A DNA stretch of 64,000 nucleotides from Streptomyces sp. NBC_01481 (GCF_026339995.1 NZ_JAPEPT010000001.1:384501-448500), one strand, 5' to 3'; positions 34,693 through 44,468 are shown, counted from the stretch's first letter. Notes: generated by a model from the letters alone, not told the origin. Made by a program: numbers and translations.

Positions 34693-36294
34693 TCACTCCA
34701 CGGCACCGGTACTGGTGGGGGTAGGGGCCGTGGCACTGGCACTGGCACCGGCACCGGCCCGAGACCGTTCCGGCGTCGGCGAAAGCGTGGGCGCCGTCGA
34801 CGGCGACGGCGACGGCGGCCCGACCTCCACCTCCGGCCCCACCTCCGTTTCCTGTCCCACCTCCGTCTCCGTTGCCGTCTCCGTCTCCGGCTCCGTCGGG
34901 GCCTCCCCCTCCGGGCCCGTCACGTCCTTCGGCCCGCCCGGCGGCGGCTCCCCGAGCGCTTCCAGGGCCTGCCGCGCCGCCGGGGCCAGCAGCGGCGAGA
35001 AGTACGGGTTGATCCGCAGCGCCTCGGCCAGATGCCTGCGGGCCGGGCCGTCCTGCTTGAGCGCGCGCTCGATCTCGCCTCGGTGGTAGGTGAACAGCGC
35101 GCTGCGCAGCCCCTGCTCCGACGCCCTCCTCGCGTACGGCAGCGCCTCCTCGGGCCTGCCCGCCCGGTACAGCGCCCAGCCCAGAGCGTCCGCGGTGTAC
35201 ACGTTCAGGTGGCCCCGCGCCCATTCGGCTTTCAGCCGGCGCACGGCCGCCTCCGGGTCGCCGTGGTCCGCCTCGAATTGGCCGAGTACGACCTCGTCGA
35301 CCACGCCGTCCGCCCCGGCCCGCGCCACCTTCGTCCGCAGCTGCTCGTACTGCGTGGCCGCGTCCCCGTCGAGCCCCCGCGACTGGTACAACTCGCCCGC
35401 CGCCAGGGCGTATTCGGGCCGCTCGATCCGGGCCAGGGCCGCCTGATAGTCGCGGAAGGCCTCGGCCGTACGCCCCAGCGCGGCCAGCGCCCGCGCCCGC
35501 GACGCCAGCAACGGATCGTGGTCCGGGGCCAGCCGCAGCGCCGCGTCGTACTCCTTCAGCGCCTCCGCAGGCTCGCCCCACTCCCACGCCAGGTCGCCCA
35601 GCCGGTGCCGCGCGGCGGCCTTCTCCTGGGGCGCCTGGGCGCTGCCCACCGCGTCGTACGCCGCCGCCGCCGCGTCCTCGCGCCAGCCGCGTTCCCGGTA
35701 GACACCGGCCGCCCGGCTCAGCGTCTGGGCGCCCGGGTGCAGCTCCGTGAGCTTGTCCATCGCCTTGCTCATGGCCTTGTAGTCGCCGAGCCCGCTGTAC
35801 GCGTCGATCAGCGCCGGATACGCCGTCCACTGCTGCGGCTGCTGCTCCATCGCGCTCTCGCCCAGCGTGCGGGCCCGGGCGTAGTCGTGCCGGGCATTGG
35901 CCAGCGCCGCGAGCCCCACCACCGCGTTCACATTGCCCTTCTCTCCCGGCAGCAGCTCCAGCGAGCGCCGCAGCGCGCTCTCCGCCTTCCGGTAGTACGC
36001 CGCCTCCGCCAGCCGGGAGCCCCGCTCCACATACGCCGACCCGAGCACCGCCCACGACTCCTCGTCCCGGGGGTGGGCCCGTACCCATTGCTCACGGTCC
36101 TCGATGAGCGCGGTCAGATCGACGAGCGCCGCGGGGGCGCCCGCGGCGCCCGCGGCCAGCGCCCGCTCGGCCGCTCCCGGCTCGCGCCGCGCACCCTCCT
36201 CGCCCCACCCCGGGGCGAGCGTGATCACCCCGAAGACCAGCGTCGCGCCGATCAGCGTGCTGATCGCGGCGTTCTTCACGAGTTCGCTCCTCAT
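34693..36294 (-). CDS. TPR-repeat protein with N-terminal membrane helix
   Basis: 533 residues. 'MRSELVKNAAISTLIGATLVFGVITLAPGW' is a signal or anchor segment. At least six tetratricopeptide units follow, for example 'EESWAVLGSAYVERGSRLAEAAYYRKAESALRRSLEL' and 'ARHRLGDLAWEWGEPAEALKEYDAALRLAPDHDP'. The last ~85 residues are a Glu/Thr then Pro/Ser-rich low-complexity tail ('ETETATETEVGQETEVG...'). Probably exposed outside the membrane as an interaction scaffold. Convergent with the nitrile hydratase-like operon and divergent from the FAD oxidase. Partner unknown. Confidence 0.8.
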   Translation of the reverse strand: MRSELVKNAAISTLIGATLVFGVITLAPGWGEEGARREPGAAERALAAGAAGAPAALVDLTALIEDREQWVRAHPRDEESWAVLGSAYVERGSRLAEAAYYRKAESALRRSLELLPGEKGNVNAVVGLAALANARHDYARARTLGESAMEQQPQQWTAYPALIDAYSGLGDYKAMSKAMDKLTELHPGAQTLSRAAGVYRERGWREDAAAAAYDAVGSAQAPQEKAAARHRLGDLAWEWGEPAEALKEYDAALRLAPDHDPLLASRARALAALGRTAEAFRDYQAALARIERPEYALAAGELYQSRGLDGDAATQYEQLRTKVARAGADGVVDEVVLGQFEADHGDPEAAVRRLKAEWARGHLNVYTADALGWALYRAGRPEEALPYARRASEQGLRSALFTYHRGEIERALKQDGPARRHLAEALRINPYFSPLLAPAARQALEALGEPPPGGPKDVTGPEGEAPTEPETETATETEVGQETEVGPEVEVGPPSPSPSTAPTLSPTPERSRAGAGASASATAPTPTSTGAVE

Positions 36295-36402
36295 GGGGCT
36301 CACTGTGCGACAGCGCGCAGCCAATACGAAGAACGCGACCCGCCCTGCGAACCGGATCGCGGACGGGTTCACACCGATGGCCCCCGGTGCGAGGCTGGGT
36401 CC

Positions 36403-37770
36403 ATGGACGATCTTCTCGACCGGCTGCGCTCCGGTCTGCCCGCCGAGGCCCTCATCACCGACCCCGACGTCACGGCCTCCTACGCGAACGACATGGCGAG
36501 CTTCTGCGAGGCGGGCAGCCCGGCCGTCGTCGTGCTGCCGCGCACCGTCGAGCAGGTCCAGCACGTCATGCGCACCGCGACCGCGCTGCGTGTCCCCGTC
36601 GTCCCGCAGGGTGCCCGTACCGGCCTGTCGGGTGCCGCGAACGCCTCCGACGGCTGCATCGTGCTGTCCCTGACCAAGATGGACCGGATCCTGGAGATCA
36701 GCCCGGTCGACCGGATCGCCGTCGTCGAGCCGGGTGTCGTCAACGCCGTCCTGTCCCGGGCGGTGAACGAGCACGGCCTTTACTACCCGCCGGACCCCTC
36801 CAGCTGGGAGACGTGCACCATCGGCGGGAACATCGGCACCGCCTCGGGCGGCCTGTGCTGCGTCAAGTACGGAGTGACCGCGGAGTACGTACTGGGCCTG
36901 GAGGTCGTCCTCGCCGACGGGCGGCTGCTCAGCACCGGCCGCCGTACCGCCAAGGGCGTGGCCGGATACGACCTGACCAGGCTGTTCGTCGGCTCAGAAG
37001 GCAGCCTCGGCATCGTTGTCAAAGCAGTCCTCGCGCTGCGGCCGCAGCCGCCCGCGCAGCTGGTGCTCGCCGCCGAGTTCGACTCCGCGGCAGCCGCCTG
37101 CGAAGCCGTCTGCGCGATCATGGAGCGCGGCCACACCCCCTCGCTGCTCGAGCTCATGGACCGTACGACCGTCCGGGCCGTCAACGCCATGGCGAACATG
37201 GGCCTGCCCGACACCACCGAGGCGCTGCTGCTGGCCGCCTTCGACACCCCGGACCCGGCCGCCGACCTGGCCGCCGTCGGGGAGTTGTGCAGCGCCGCGG
37301 GCGCCACGCAGGTCGTCCCGGCCGACAGCGTCGCCGAGTCCGAACTCCTCCTTCAGGCACGGAGGTTGTCGCTCACCGCCCTGGAGACCGTCAAGTCGGC
37401 GACGATGATCGACGACGTCTGTGTGCCGCGCTCGCAGCTGGGCGCGATGATCGAGGGCACGGCCGCCATCGCCGACAAGTACGGCCTCACCATCGGCGTC
37501 TGCGCGCACGCGGGCGACGGCAACACCCATCCCGTCGTCTGCTTCGACCACGCCGATCCGGACGAGTCGCGGCGCGCCCGCGAGTCCTTCGACGAGATCA
37601 TGGCGCTCGGCCTGGAACTGGGCGGCACCATCACCGGCGAACACGGCGTCGGCGTACTCAAGAAGGAGTGGCTGGCGCGCGAACTGGGCCCGGTGGGCGT
37701 GGAGATGCAGCGCGGCATCAAGCACACCTTCGACCCGCTGGGCATCCTCAATCCGGGCAAGATCTTCTGA
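36403..37770 (+). CDS. FAD-linked oxidase, GlcD/D-lactate dehydrogenase family
   Basis: 455 residues. The FAD-binding PCMH domain (~30-210) has 'VVVLPRTVEQVQHVMRTATALRVPVVPQGARTGLSGAA' and 'PPDPSSWETCTIGGNIGTASGG'. The C-terminal FAD oxidase domain has the metal-binding 'VCAHAGDGNTHPVV' and 'GTITGEHGVGVLKKEW', and ends 'HTFDPLGILNPGKIF'. Oxidises a 2-hydroxy acid (glycolate, lactate or similar) and passes electrons to an acceptor. No Fe-S partner (GlcE/GlcF) is adjacent, so it is probably a stand-alone enzyme. ATG 36403 fits the family start. Confidence 0.9.
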   Translation: MDDLLDRLRSGLPAEALITDPDVTASYANDMASFCEAGSPAVVVLPRTVEQVQHVMRTATALRVPVVPQGARTGLSGAANASDGCIVLSLTKMDRILEISPVDRIAVVEPGVVNAVLSRAVNEHGLYYPPDPSSWETCTIGGNIGTASGGLCCVKYGVTAEYVLGLEVVLADGRLLSTGRRTAKGVAGYDLTRLFVGSEGSLGIVVKAVLALRPQPPAQLVLAAEFDSAAAACEAVCAIMERGHTPSLLELMDRTTVRAVNAMANMGLPDTTEALLLAAFDTPDPAADLAAVGELCSAAGATQVVPADSVAESELLLQARRLSLTALETVKSATMIDDVCVPRSQLGAMIEGTAAIADKYGLTIGVCAHAGDGNTHPVVCFDHADPDESRRARESFDEIMALGLELGGTITGEHGVGVLKKEWLARELGPVGVEMQRGIKHTFDPLGILNPGKIF

Positions 37771-37866
37771 GACTTCGGACGCAGGACCAATGCCCGATGG
37801 AACGGACACGGCTGTCCGCATAGCGTTGAGGAGAGCGACGAAGAAGAGTCCGACGAAGGAGGAGCC

Positions 37867-38247
37867 GTGCCGGCACGCCTCGACCACACCATCGTCCACA
37901 GCCGCGACCGCTTCGCAGGGGCCCGCTTTCTCGCCGAGCTCATCGGAGAGCCCGAACCCAAGCCCTTCGGCCCCTTCGCGAGCCTGCCGCTGGCGGGCGG
38001 CGTCACTCTCGACTATCTCGACGAACGGGACACGATCGTCCCCCAGCACCTCGCCTTCCTGGTCTCGGAGGAGGAGTTCGACGAGATCTTCGCCCGGATA
38101 ACCGAGCGCGAACTCCCTTACTGGGCCGACCCGATGCACGACAGGCCCCAGCGGATCAACCACAACTTCGGAGGCCGTGGGGTCTACATCGACGACCCCG
38201 ACGGTCACTCGCTCGAGTTCATCACCCACACCTACGTCATCGACTAG
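37867..38247 (+). CDS. VOC-family (glyoxalase/dioxygenase-like) protein
   Basis: 126 residues with a single vicinal-oxygen-chelate fold: 'LDHTIVHSRDRFAGARFLAELIG' provides the first metal His and 'GVYIDDPDGHSLEFITHTY' the His/Glu end. Such proteins include glyoxalases, dioxygenases and resistance proteins. The exact reaction cannot be told from sequence. GGAG six bases before GTG 37867 supports the start. The stop shares the palindrome CTAG with the convergent ssg-like gene. Confidence 0.85.
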   Translation: MPARLDHTIVHSRDRFAGARFLAELIGEPEPKPFGPFASLPLAGGVTLDYLDERDTIVPQHLAFLVSEEEFDEIFARITERELPYWADPMHDRPQRINHNFGGRGVYIDDPDGHSLEFITHTYVID

Positions 38248-38720
38248 GCCTCGCCGTCCTGGGACTCCTCCGACCGCCGCCGGCCGTGCAGCCACAGATC
38301 GTCGGCCGGGGTGGGCGCGAGCAGCTCGGCGAGGCCGCCGTCTATTCCGAGCTGCTCGGACTCAGAGCCGGGAGGGACCACCCGCAGGGTCCGCTCCAGC
38401 CAGGCGGAGACCACGGCGGCGGAGGCCTCCAGGAGCGCGTCGCCGTCGGGGGAGCTGAGGGCCATCAGCACCACGCCGCGGCCGTCGACCTTGGTCGGCC
38501 AGATCCGGACGTCGCCCTCGCCGCTGGGCCTGAACACCCCCTCGACCAGCAGTTCACGGGCGAAGGTCCAGTTGACGGGGTTGTCGGAGCCGACGTGAAA
38601 GGTGATGTGCACGGCGTACGGATCGTCCGTGCGGTAGGTCAGGCGGGCCGGGACGGGGACGCTGAGTTCCGGCGACAGCACGAGGTTGAGCTCCAGATCG
38701 CGTTCCACCACGGTGTGCAT
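38244..38720 (-). CDS. ssgG: SsgA-like sporulation/cell-division regulator (SsgG-like)
   Basis: 158 residues, an SsgA-like protein (SALP) found only in morphologically complex actinobacteria. The opening 'VVERDLELNLVLSPELSVPVPARLTYRTDDPYAVHITFH' and 'VNWTFARELLVEGVFRPSGEGDVRIWPT' are the family signatures, and 'LEASAAVVSAWLERTLRVVPPGSE' is the C-terminal helix. SALPs position septa and control spore-wall synthesis. GAAGGGAAG precedes ATG 38720. The G assignment rests on remembered synteny (hpd a few genes away, secreted protease beyond). Members are otherwise hard to tell apart by eye. Confidence 0.85.
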   Translation of the reverse strand: MHTVVERDLELNLVLSPELSVPVPARLTYRTDDPYAVHITFHVGSDNPVNWTFARELLVEGVFRPSGEGDVRIWPTKVDGRGVVLMALSSPDGDALLEASAAVVSAWLERTLRVVPPGSESEQLGIDGGLAELLAPTPADDLWLHGRRRSEESQDGEA

Positions 38721-38940
38721 AGCAGTGCTCTTCCCTTCCTGTACGAGGCCTTGTTGGCGGGCCTCGCAAGGAGAGAGCACGTACCCGGGCTGCTATGACG
38801 CGACTTTCGGGAACAACTTTCTCTGACCGCAAAGTGACCGGAAAGTGGTCCATACGGCAGGACCGGCCCGGGCGCGGGCGAGGGTCTGATAGATGTGGAC
38901 CCTTGAATTGAGGCTCTCGAGGAGATACGGGACCACGGTG

Positions 38941-40488
38941 ATGAGCGCCCCAACCCCGGCCACCGGCGACGGCAGCCCCACGCCCGGCTACTACCCCGAT
39001 CCGTCCATCCCCGGATATGTCCGGTACTGGAACGGAGCGGCGTGGGTGCCCGGTACGAGCCGGCCCGCGCCGAAAACGGGCGAGGCGATGCCCACGGCCC
39101 CCGGCCCGGCTTCGTCCGGCGAACCCCCGGCGCCCCAGGCACACGCCCCCGCACCGGCCCGGCTGGAGGAGACCGGTCCGGTCTTCTTCGACGAGGAGCC
39201 GAACGACGAACCCTCGCGACCGGAGCCGGCCACCGCGTGGCAGGCCGACACGGCACGCCAGACCGGCTTCGGCGGCGACCGCGACAACCGGGTCTCCTGG
39301 GGCGGCGCCCCCGGCAGCCCCGGCGCCCCCGGCACCCAGGACCCGCGCACTGCGGCCGACCCGGGCACGTCCGGCGCCACCGGTGCGTCCGCCGACCCGC
39401 GACGTCCCGCCGCCTCGGGGGCTTCGGCCGATCCGTCGGGCGGCGCTCTGCCCGGCGTACGCTCCCTCGGCCCGGCATCCGGCGGTGAACCTCCCAGCGA
39501 CGGCACCGTCGCGATGCGTGCGCTGCGGGCCGGTCAGGGTTCCCCCGCCGGTGCGAATCCGGCCGCTGCGGACCCGGGTGATTCCGCCCGCCGCCAGCAG
39601 GGGCCGCAGCCGCAGGCCGACGGCACGGTCACCATCCGCGCCCTGCGAGCAGGCGGCAACCAGGCCGCCTCAGAGGCCGAAGGGCTGTCCGTGCGGTCCA
39701 TGACCCCGGGCGCGGCATCGGCCCCGACCGCGCCCGCCCAGCCCCAGCCGCAGACTCCGGCCCAGCGCATGCCGCAGCCTCAGGCGCCGGCCCAGCCGCA
39801 ACAGCCTCAGACCGCCCAGCCGCAGGTGCCCGCGCAGAGTCAGCCGCCCGTGACCAACGGACCCGGCGGCGGCTCGGCCTCCTGGGCGCAGCAGGTCCAT
39901 CAGCTCGCCAGGGCGGGCGACGGCGCCGGGGAGGCCGAGCAGCCGGTCGTGCCGTGGAAGCCGCCGGTCAACGACCCCTTCCTGCAGGCGGCCCAGGCTC
40001 AGGCCGCGGCCCGTCCCGCGGGGCTCGGCAGGCGATTTGCCGCCCGGCTGATCGACACCCTGCTGCTCCTCGCGCTGGTGGGTGCGGTCTCCGCACCCTT
40101 CGTGTCCCAGGCGCGCACTCATATCGACGAGAAGATCGAGGCGGCCAAGCAGTCGGGCGAGACGGTCACCGTCTGGCTCGTCGACGGCACCGTCGCGGGG
40201 CGGCTCGGCATCGTCCTCGGCGCGCTGCTGGTTCTCGGTGTGCTGTACGAGGCGCTGCCGACGGCCAGGTGGGGCCGCACCCTCGGCAAGAAGCTGTGCG
40301 GCATCAGGGTCTGGGACATCGAGTCCCACGAGCCGCCGTCCTTCGGGGCCGCGCTGCGCCGCTGGCTGGTCTACGGCGTACTCGGGGTGATCGCCGTCGG
40401 AGTGCTCAATGTGCTGTGGTGTCTGTTCGACCGTCCGTGGCGGCAGTGCTGGCACGACAAGGCGGCCCACACCTTTGTGACTGGCTGA
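38941..40488 (+). CDS. RDD-family membrane protein with DUF2510 and Pro/Gln-rich linker
   Basis: 515 residues. An N-terminal DUF2510 domain ('PGYYPDPSIPGYVRYWNGAAWV', residues ~14-40) is followed by ~300 residues of Pro/Ala/Gln/Gly-rich linker containing repeated 'DGTV.[MI]RALRAG' units (two copies) and a 'QPQAPAQPQQPQ' stretch. The C-terminal ~170 residues are an RDD domain: 'GLGRRFAARLIDTLLLLALVGAV' with the Arg-x3-Arg-x2-Asp motif and two or three helices. RDD proteins are membrane proteins of mostly unknown or transport function. Directly downstream of the ssgG-like gene on the opposite strand, and followed by a second RDD gene. Confidence 0.87.
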   Translation: MSAPTPATGDGSPTPGYYPDPSIPGYVRYWNGAAWVPGTSRPAPKTGEAMPTAPGPASSGEPPAPQAHAPAPARLEETGPVFFDEEPNDEPSRPEPATAWQADTARQTGFGGDRDNRVSWGGAPGSPGAPGTQDPRTAADPGTSGATGASADPRRPAASGASADPSGGALPGVRSLGPASGGEPPSDGTVAMRALRAGQGSPAGANPAAADPGDSARRQQGPQPQADGTVTIRALRAGGNQAASEAEGLSVRSMTPGAASAPTAPAQPQPQTPAQRMPQPQAPAQPQQPQTAQPQVPAQSQPPVTNGPGGGSASWAQQVHQLARAGDGAGEAEQPVVPWKPPVNDPFLQAAQAQAAARPAGLGRRFAARLIDTLLLLALVGAVSAPFVSQARTHIDEKIEAAKQSGETVTVWLVDGTVAGRLGIVLGALLVLGVLYEALPTARWGRTLGKKLCGIRVWDIESHEPPSFGAALRRWLVYGVLGVIAVGVLNVLWCLFDRPWRQCWHDKAAHTFVTG

Positions 40489-40563
40489 CAGCTTTCCGAC
40501 GAGGTTCCCCCGAACGGCGCGCGAGCCGTTGCGGGGGCACTCGCGGCGCGGTGCACTGCCCCC

Positions 40564-41262
40564 ATGAGCAACGACCAGCCGCCGCCCGATCAGCCGCCCG
40601 AGGACGACCCGTTCCGCAAAAAGCCGCCGGAGACACCGCCGCCCTCGGCGGGTGGTCCTCAGGAGCCCCCGCCTCCGCAGGGACCGCCGCCGGGCTCTCC
40701 GTACGACGGAGGCCGCGGCCAGCCCCCTCCCTACGATCCGGGCGCCTACGGCGGGGCGTACGGCGGAGCGGACCCGCTCGCCGGGATGCCGCCGCTCGCG
40801 GACTTCGGCAAGCGGTTCGTCGCCCGGGTCATCGACACGCTGATCATCTTCGTACCGCTGCTGGTGCTCTCGCTGGTCTTCGGCGGCTGGGACTTCTCGA
40901 CCGACAACAGCAACGGCTGGGACGAGTTCACCGACGAGATGAATTCCGGCAGACAGTGGCTCTGGTCGTTGATCTCCCTGGTGGCGTACGTCGGTTACGA
41001 CACGGTGATGACCAGCAGGAGGAACGGGCAGACCATCGGCAAGTCCGTGATGAACATCCGTGTGGCGATGCTCAACGACGGAAGCGTGCCCGACGCGGCC
41101 TCTTCGCTGATGCGCGCCGTCGTGCTCTGGGTGCCGGCGCTGGTCTGCTGCTTCTGTCTCTGGTGGATCGTCATCATCCTGACGATCCTGACCGACAAGC
41201 CGTACAAACAGGGTCTGCACGACAAGGCGGGAAAGACAGTGGTCGTGTCAGCGGCGCAGTGA
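40564..41262 (+). CDS. RDD-family membrane protein
   Basis: 232 residues. A ~75-residue Pro/Gly-rich N terminus precedes 'DFGKRFVARVIDTLIIFVPLLVLSLVFGGW', an RDD domain with its Arg-Arg-Asp motif. 'LVAYVGYDTVMTSRRNGQTIGKSVMNIRVAML' and a C-terminal helix pair 'MRAVVLWVPALVCCFCLWWIVIILTIL' complete it. Tandem paralogue of the preceding RDD gene, 75 bp away. The 3' end overlaps a small convergent gene by 15 bp. Confidence 0.87.
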   Translation: MSNDQPPPDQPPEDDPFRKKPPETPPPSAGGPQEPPPPQGPPPGSPYDGGRGQPPPYDPGAYGGAYGGADPLAGMPPLADFGKRFVARVIDTLIIFVPLLVLSLVFGGWDFSTDNSNGWDEFTDEMNSGRQWLWSLISLVAYVGYDTVMTSRRNGQTIGKSVMNIRVAMLNDGSVPDAASSLMRAVVLWVPALVCCFCLWWIVIILTILTDKPYKQGLHDKAGKTVVVSAAQ

Positions 41263-41589
41263 GTGCTCGCCGACCCTTGCCTCGGCCCCCACGCGCGCGC
41301 GGGGCACGGGCACCCGGGTGGTGAGACCGTCGGCGGAGGCGGCCGACGCGGTGGTGCCGGAGGCGGCGGCACGGTTCGTACGGACCGTGTGGACCGCCTT
41401 CACCCTCCTCGCTCCTGCCCTGCCCATCGGCAGGGCGCAGGCGACCAGAAGGCCGAGCGCCATCGAGCCGACGCCTATGGCGGCGACGCCCATGACCGCG
41501 CTGGGTCGGGTGAGCAGCAGCAAGGCGAGGGTCGAGAAGACGACGGTGGCCGAACCGTAGGCAAGCTGTGCGGCAGTCGGACGCGGCAT
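41248..41589 (-). CDS. Small two-helix membrane protein
   Basis: 113 residues: 'LAYGSATVVFSTLALLLLTRP' and 'VMGVAAIGVGSMALGLLVACALP' are two membrane helices, then a basic, Ala/Thr-rich cytoplasmic tail. Codon bias is right for a gene. TACTGT close to the ATG could be the -10 of a leaderless promoter. No family recognised. Confidence 0.7.
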   Translation of the reverse strand: MPRPTAAQLAYGSATVVFSTLALLLLTRPSAVMGVAAIGVGSMALGLLVACALPMGRAGARRVKAVHTVRTNRAAASGTTASAASADGLTTRVPVPRARVGAEARVGEHSLRR

Positions 41590-41959
41590 GACAGTATCCG
41601 TCCTCGGGACATGGTCAGGGGGTGTCTCTCAACGCGGTCGCACTGTCAAGTGACTCTACGACGGTGGATGCCCGGGAGGAACCAGCGGTAAGCGTGACCT
41701 AACCCACGGTGCCGGTGCATCGGGGGCGCACGGAGTCATCGACCGGCCAAGTGTTCAATCCTATGCGCCTGTTGTCCCATATGCCGGACGTCCGGATACC
41801 GGAACTGCGCTCCTGCATAGTGCAGTTGGCCTGTGCAAGTCAAGGTCTGTCTTTTCTCCCGCAACTCCGGTCGAATGTCGTCACTTGTGACGCGACACCG
41901 CGCGCGGACGACCCCACATCCGGTCCGCTGCGACGGGGCGCGGGGGAGGACAACATCAA
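41590..41959 (+). promoter_or_regulatory. Upstream region of the secreted protease
   Basis: No supported gene. A perfect palindrome CGTCAC-TT-GTGACG lies at 41879-41892, ~70 bp before the protease start, a candidate operator for a GntR/BldD-like factor. GGGGGAGGACAAC supplies the ribosome binding site. The interval is less GC-rich than its neighbours around 41755-41875. Confidence 0.45.
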
Positions 41960-44377
41960 GTGACCATCAAGCGACGGACGATCAGAGCGTCCGCGGTGCT
42001 CGTGGCTCTGGCCGCGACTGCCGCGTCGGCCTCGGCGTTCAGTAGCGCCCAGGCCGACGACAAGCGGCCGTCGGGTCCTGCGGGGATCGAGCGCCATGAC
42101 CCGGCGCCGCGCCAGGGCCAGATCGAGCACGACCTCGAGGGTCCGTTCAGCAAGCAGCAGGACCAGCAGCGCGAAGCCGCTCTGGAGCAGGTCATATCCG
42201 GCGACGCGACCGTGCAGCAGCGCGGCGGGTCCAAGGTCGTGAAGCTCGGCGACAAGAAGTACGTCGAGCTCGGCCGGGAGCGGACGGACAAGATCTTCAC
42301 GATCCTGGTGGAGTTCGGCGACAAGGTCGACGACACCACGATGTTCGACCCGGACGGCCCGGACGGGCCCAAGCCCCCCGTCAAGAAGTACGGCGGCACT
42401 CCGGGCCCGCTGCACAACAAGATCGCCAAGCCGGACCGCAAGGTCGACAACTCCACGGCCTGGCAGGCGGACTACAACCAGCAGCACTTCCAGGACCTGT
42501 ACTTCGGCACCGGCAAGGACAAGAACGGGCAGCCGAAGCACTCCCTGAAGACCTACTACGAGAAGACCTCTTCGGGCCGTTACTCGGTCGACGGCGAGGT
42601 CGCCGACTGGGTCAAGGTCGACTACAACGAGGGTCGTTACGGCTCCAACTACTGCGGCCAGACCAACTGCTCCAACGTCTGGGACACGGTCAAGGACGGC
42701 GTCACCGCCTGGGCCGCGGACCAGAAGGCCAAGGGCCGTACGGACGAGCAGATCAAGGCGGACCTGTCCAAGTACGACCTCTGGGACCGCTACGACTTCG
42801 ACGGCGACGGCAACTTCAACGAGCCCGACGGCTACATCGACCACTTCCAGATCGTCCACGCGGGCGAGGACGAGTCGGCGGGCGGCGGCGCCGAGGGCAC
42901 CAACGCCCTGTGGGCGCACCGCTGGTACGCGTACGGCACCGACGCCGGCAAGACCGGCCCGGCGGACAACAAGGCCGGCGGCACCCAGATCGGCACGTCC
43001 GGCATCTGGGTCGGCGACTACACCATGCAGCCCGAGAACGGCGGCCTCGGTGTCTTCGCCCACGAGTACGGTCACGACCTCGGTCTGCCCGACCACTACG
43101 ACACCTCGGGCGGCGGCGAGAACTCCACCGGCTTCTGGACGCTGATGTCCGGTGGTTCCTGGCTCGGTACCGGCAAGGACTCCATCGGCGACCTGCCGGG
43201 CGACATGAACGCCTGGGACAAGCTGCAGCTGGGCTGGCTCAACTACGCCAAGGCCAAGGCGGCGACGAAGTCCACCCACACGCTGGGTGTGGCGGAGTAC
43301 AACACCAAGAAGCCGCAGGCGCTTGTCGTCGAGCTTCCGAAGAAGGCCGTCACCACGACTGTCGTGAAGCCCGCCGAGGGCTCCAAGCAGTGGTGGAGCG
43401 ACATGGGTGACAACCTCAAGAACACCCTCACCCGCTCGGTCGACCTCACCGGCAAGTCCAAGGCGTCCCTGGAGCTCTCGGGCTGGTGGGACATCGAGGC
43501 CGACTACGACTACCTCTACGCCGAGGTGTCGACGGACGGCGGCGCCAACTGGACGCCGGTGGACGGCACGGCCGACGGCAAGCCGATCACCCGCGACTCG
43601 TCCGACAAGCCGGCGCTGACCGGTGCTTCGGGCGCGTACAAGAAGCTGGCGTACTCGCTGGACGCCTACGCGGGCAAGAAGTTCGACGTCCGCTTCCGCT
43701 ACCAGACCGACGGCGGCGCGGGCGGCAAGGGCTTCGCGGCCGACGCGCTGAGCGTGGTGGCGGACGGCACGCCGCTGTTCACCGACAACGCCGAGGGTGA
43801 CGACGCGGGCTGGACCGCGAAGGGCTTCTCGCGCATCGGTGAGTCCTTCACCAAGGAGTACGAGCAGTACTACCTGGCCGAGAACCGTCAGTACGTGTCG
43901 TACGACAAGACCCTCAAGGTCGGTCCGTACAACTTCGGTTTCAAGGCGCCGAAGGATGCCTGGGTCGAGCACTACCCGTACCAGAACGGCCTGATGATCT
44001 GGTACTGGGACACCTCCCAGAAGGACAACAACACCAGCCAGCACCCGGGCCAGGGTCTGGTCCTCCCGGTGGACGCGCACCCGAAGGCCATGAAGTGGGC
44101 GGACGGCACGCTGATGCGGAACAAGATCCAGTCGTTCGACTCGCCCTTCAGCCTGTGGCCGACCGACGGCTTCACGCTGCACAAGGCGGACGTCGCGCTG
44201 AGGGTCAAGCCGCAGGCCGGCAACCCGGTCTTCGACGACCGCAAGGGTGTCTACTGGTTCGCCGAGAACCCGACGGCGGGTGTCAAGGTCACTGACACGA
44301 ACACCAAGATCTCCGTCCTGCGCGAGCCGCTGAACGGCCAGACGATCACGGTCAGGGTTGGTCCTTCGACCCGGTAA
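41960..44377 (+). CDS. Secreted M6-family metalloprotease (immune inhibitor A type)
   Basis: 805 residues with a signal peptide ('RRTIRASAVLVALAATAASASAFSSAQA'). The zinc site is H368-E369-x-x-H372 in 'FAHEYGHDLGLPDHYD', the extended HExxHxxGxxD form of the M6 family. Calcium-binding 'YDFDGDGNFNEPDGYIDHF' precedes it. The C-terminal half has beta-rich 'DYLYAEVSTDGGANWTPVDGT', a MAM/CUB-like module. A propeptide (~30-100) likely keeps it inactive. Degrades extracellular protein, probably during development. GTG start fits the signal peptide. Followed by a perfect terminator. Confidence 0.92.
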   Translation: MTIKRRTIRASAVLVALAATAASASAFSSAQADDKRPSGPAGIERHDPAPRQGQIEHDLEGPFSKQQDQQREAALEQVISGDATVQQRGGSKVVKLGDKKYVELGRERTDKIFTILVEFGDKVDDTTMFDPDGPDGPKPPVKKYGGTPGPLHNKIAKPDRKVDNSTAWQADYNQQHFQDLYFGTGKDKNGQPKHSLKTYYEKTSSGRYSVDGEVADWVKVDYNEGRYGSNYCGQTNCSNVWDTVKDGVTAWAADQKAKGRTDEQIKADLSKYDLWDRYDFDGDGNFNEPDGYIDHFQIVHAGEDESAGGGAEGTNALWAHRWYAYGTDAGKTGPADNKAGGTQIGTSGIWVGDYTMQPENGGLGVFAHEYGHDLGLPDHYDTSGGGENSTGFWTLMSGGSWLGTGKDSIGDLPGDMNAWDKLQLGWLNYAKAKAATKSTHTLGVAEYNTKKPQALVVELPKKAVTTTVVKPAEGSKQWWSDMGDNLKNTLTRSVDLTGKSKASLELSGWWDIEADYDYLYAEVSTDGGANWTPVDGTADGKPITRDSSDKPALTGASGAYKKLAYSLDAYAGKKFDVRFRYQTDGGAGGKGFAADALSVVADGTPLFTDNAEGDDAGWTAKGFSRIGESFTKEYEQYYLAENRQYVSYDKTLKVGPYNFGFKAPKDAWVEHYPYQNGLMIWYWDTSQKDNNTSQHPGQGLVLPVDAHPKAMKWADGTLMRNKIQSFDSPFSLWPTDGFTLHKADVALRVKPQAGNPVFDDRKGVYWFAENPTAGVKVTDTNTKISVLREPLNGQTITVRVGPSTR

Positions 44378-44403
44378 TTTCGTGTAGCCACAGGTCAGAG
44401 CAT

Positions 44404-44439
44404 GATCGGCCGTCGCCCTCTAGCGGGCGACGGCCGATC
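44404..44439 (+). terminator. Intrinsic terminator after the protease gene
   Basis: GATCGGCCGTCGCCC and GGGCGACGGCCGATC form a perfect 15-bp stem with loop TCTAGC, followed by GTGTTTA. Confidence 0.88.
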
Positions 44440-44468
44440 GTGTTTAGGTGCGTCCTACGAGGTTCCTA

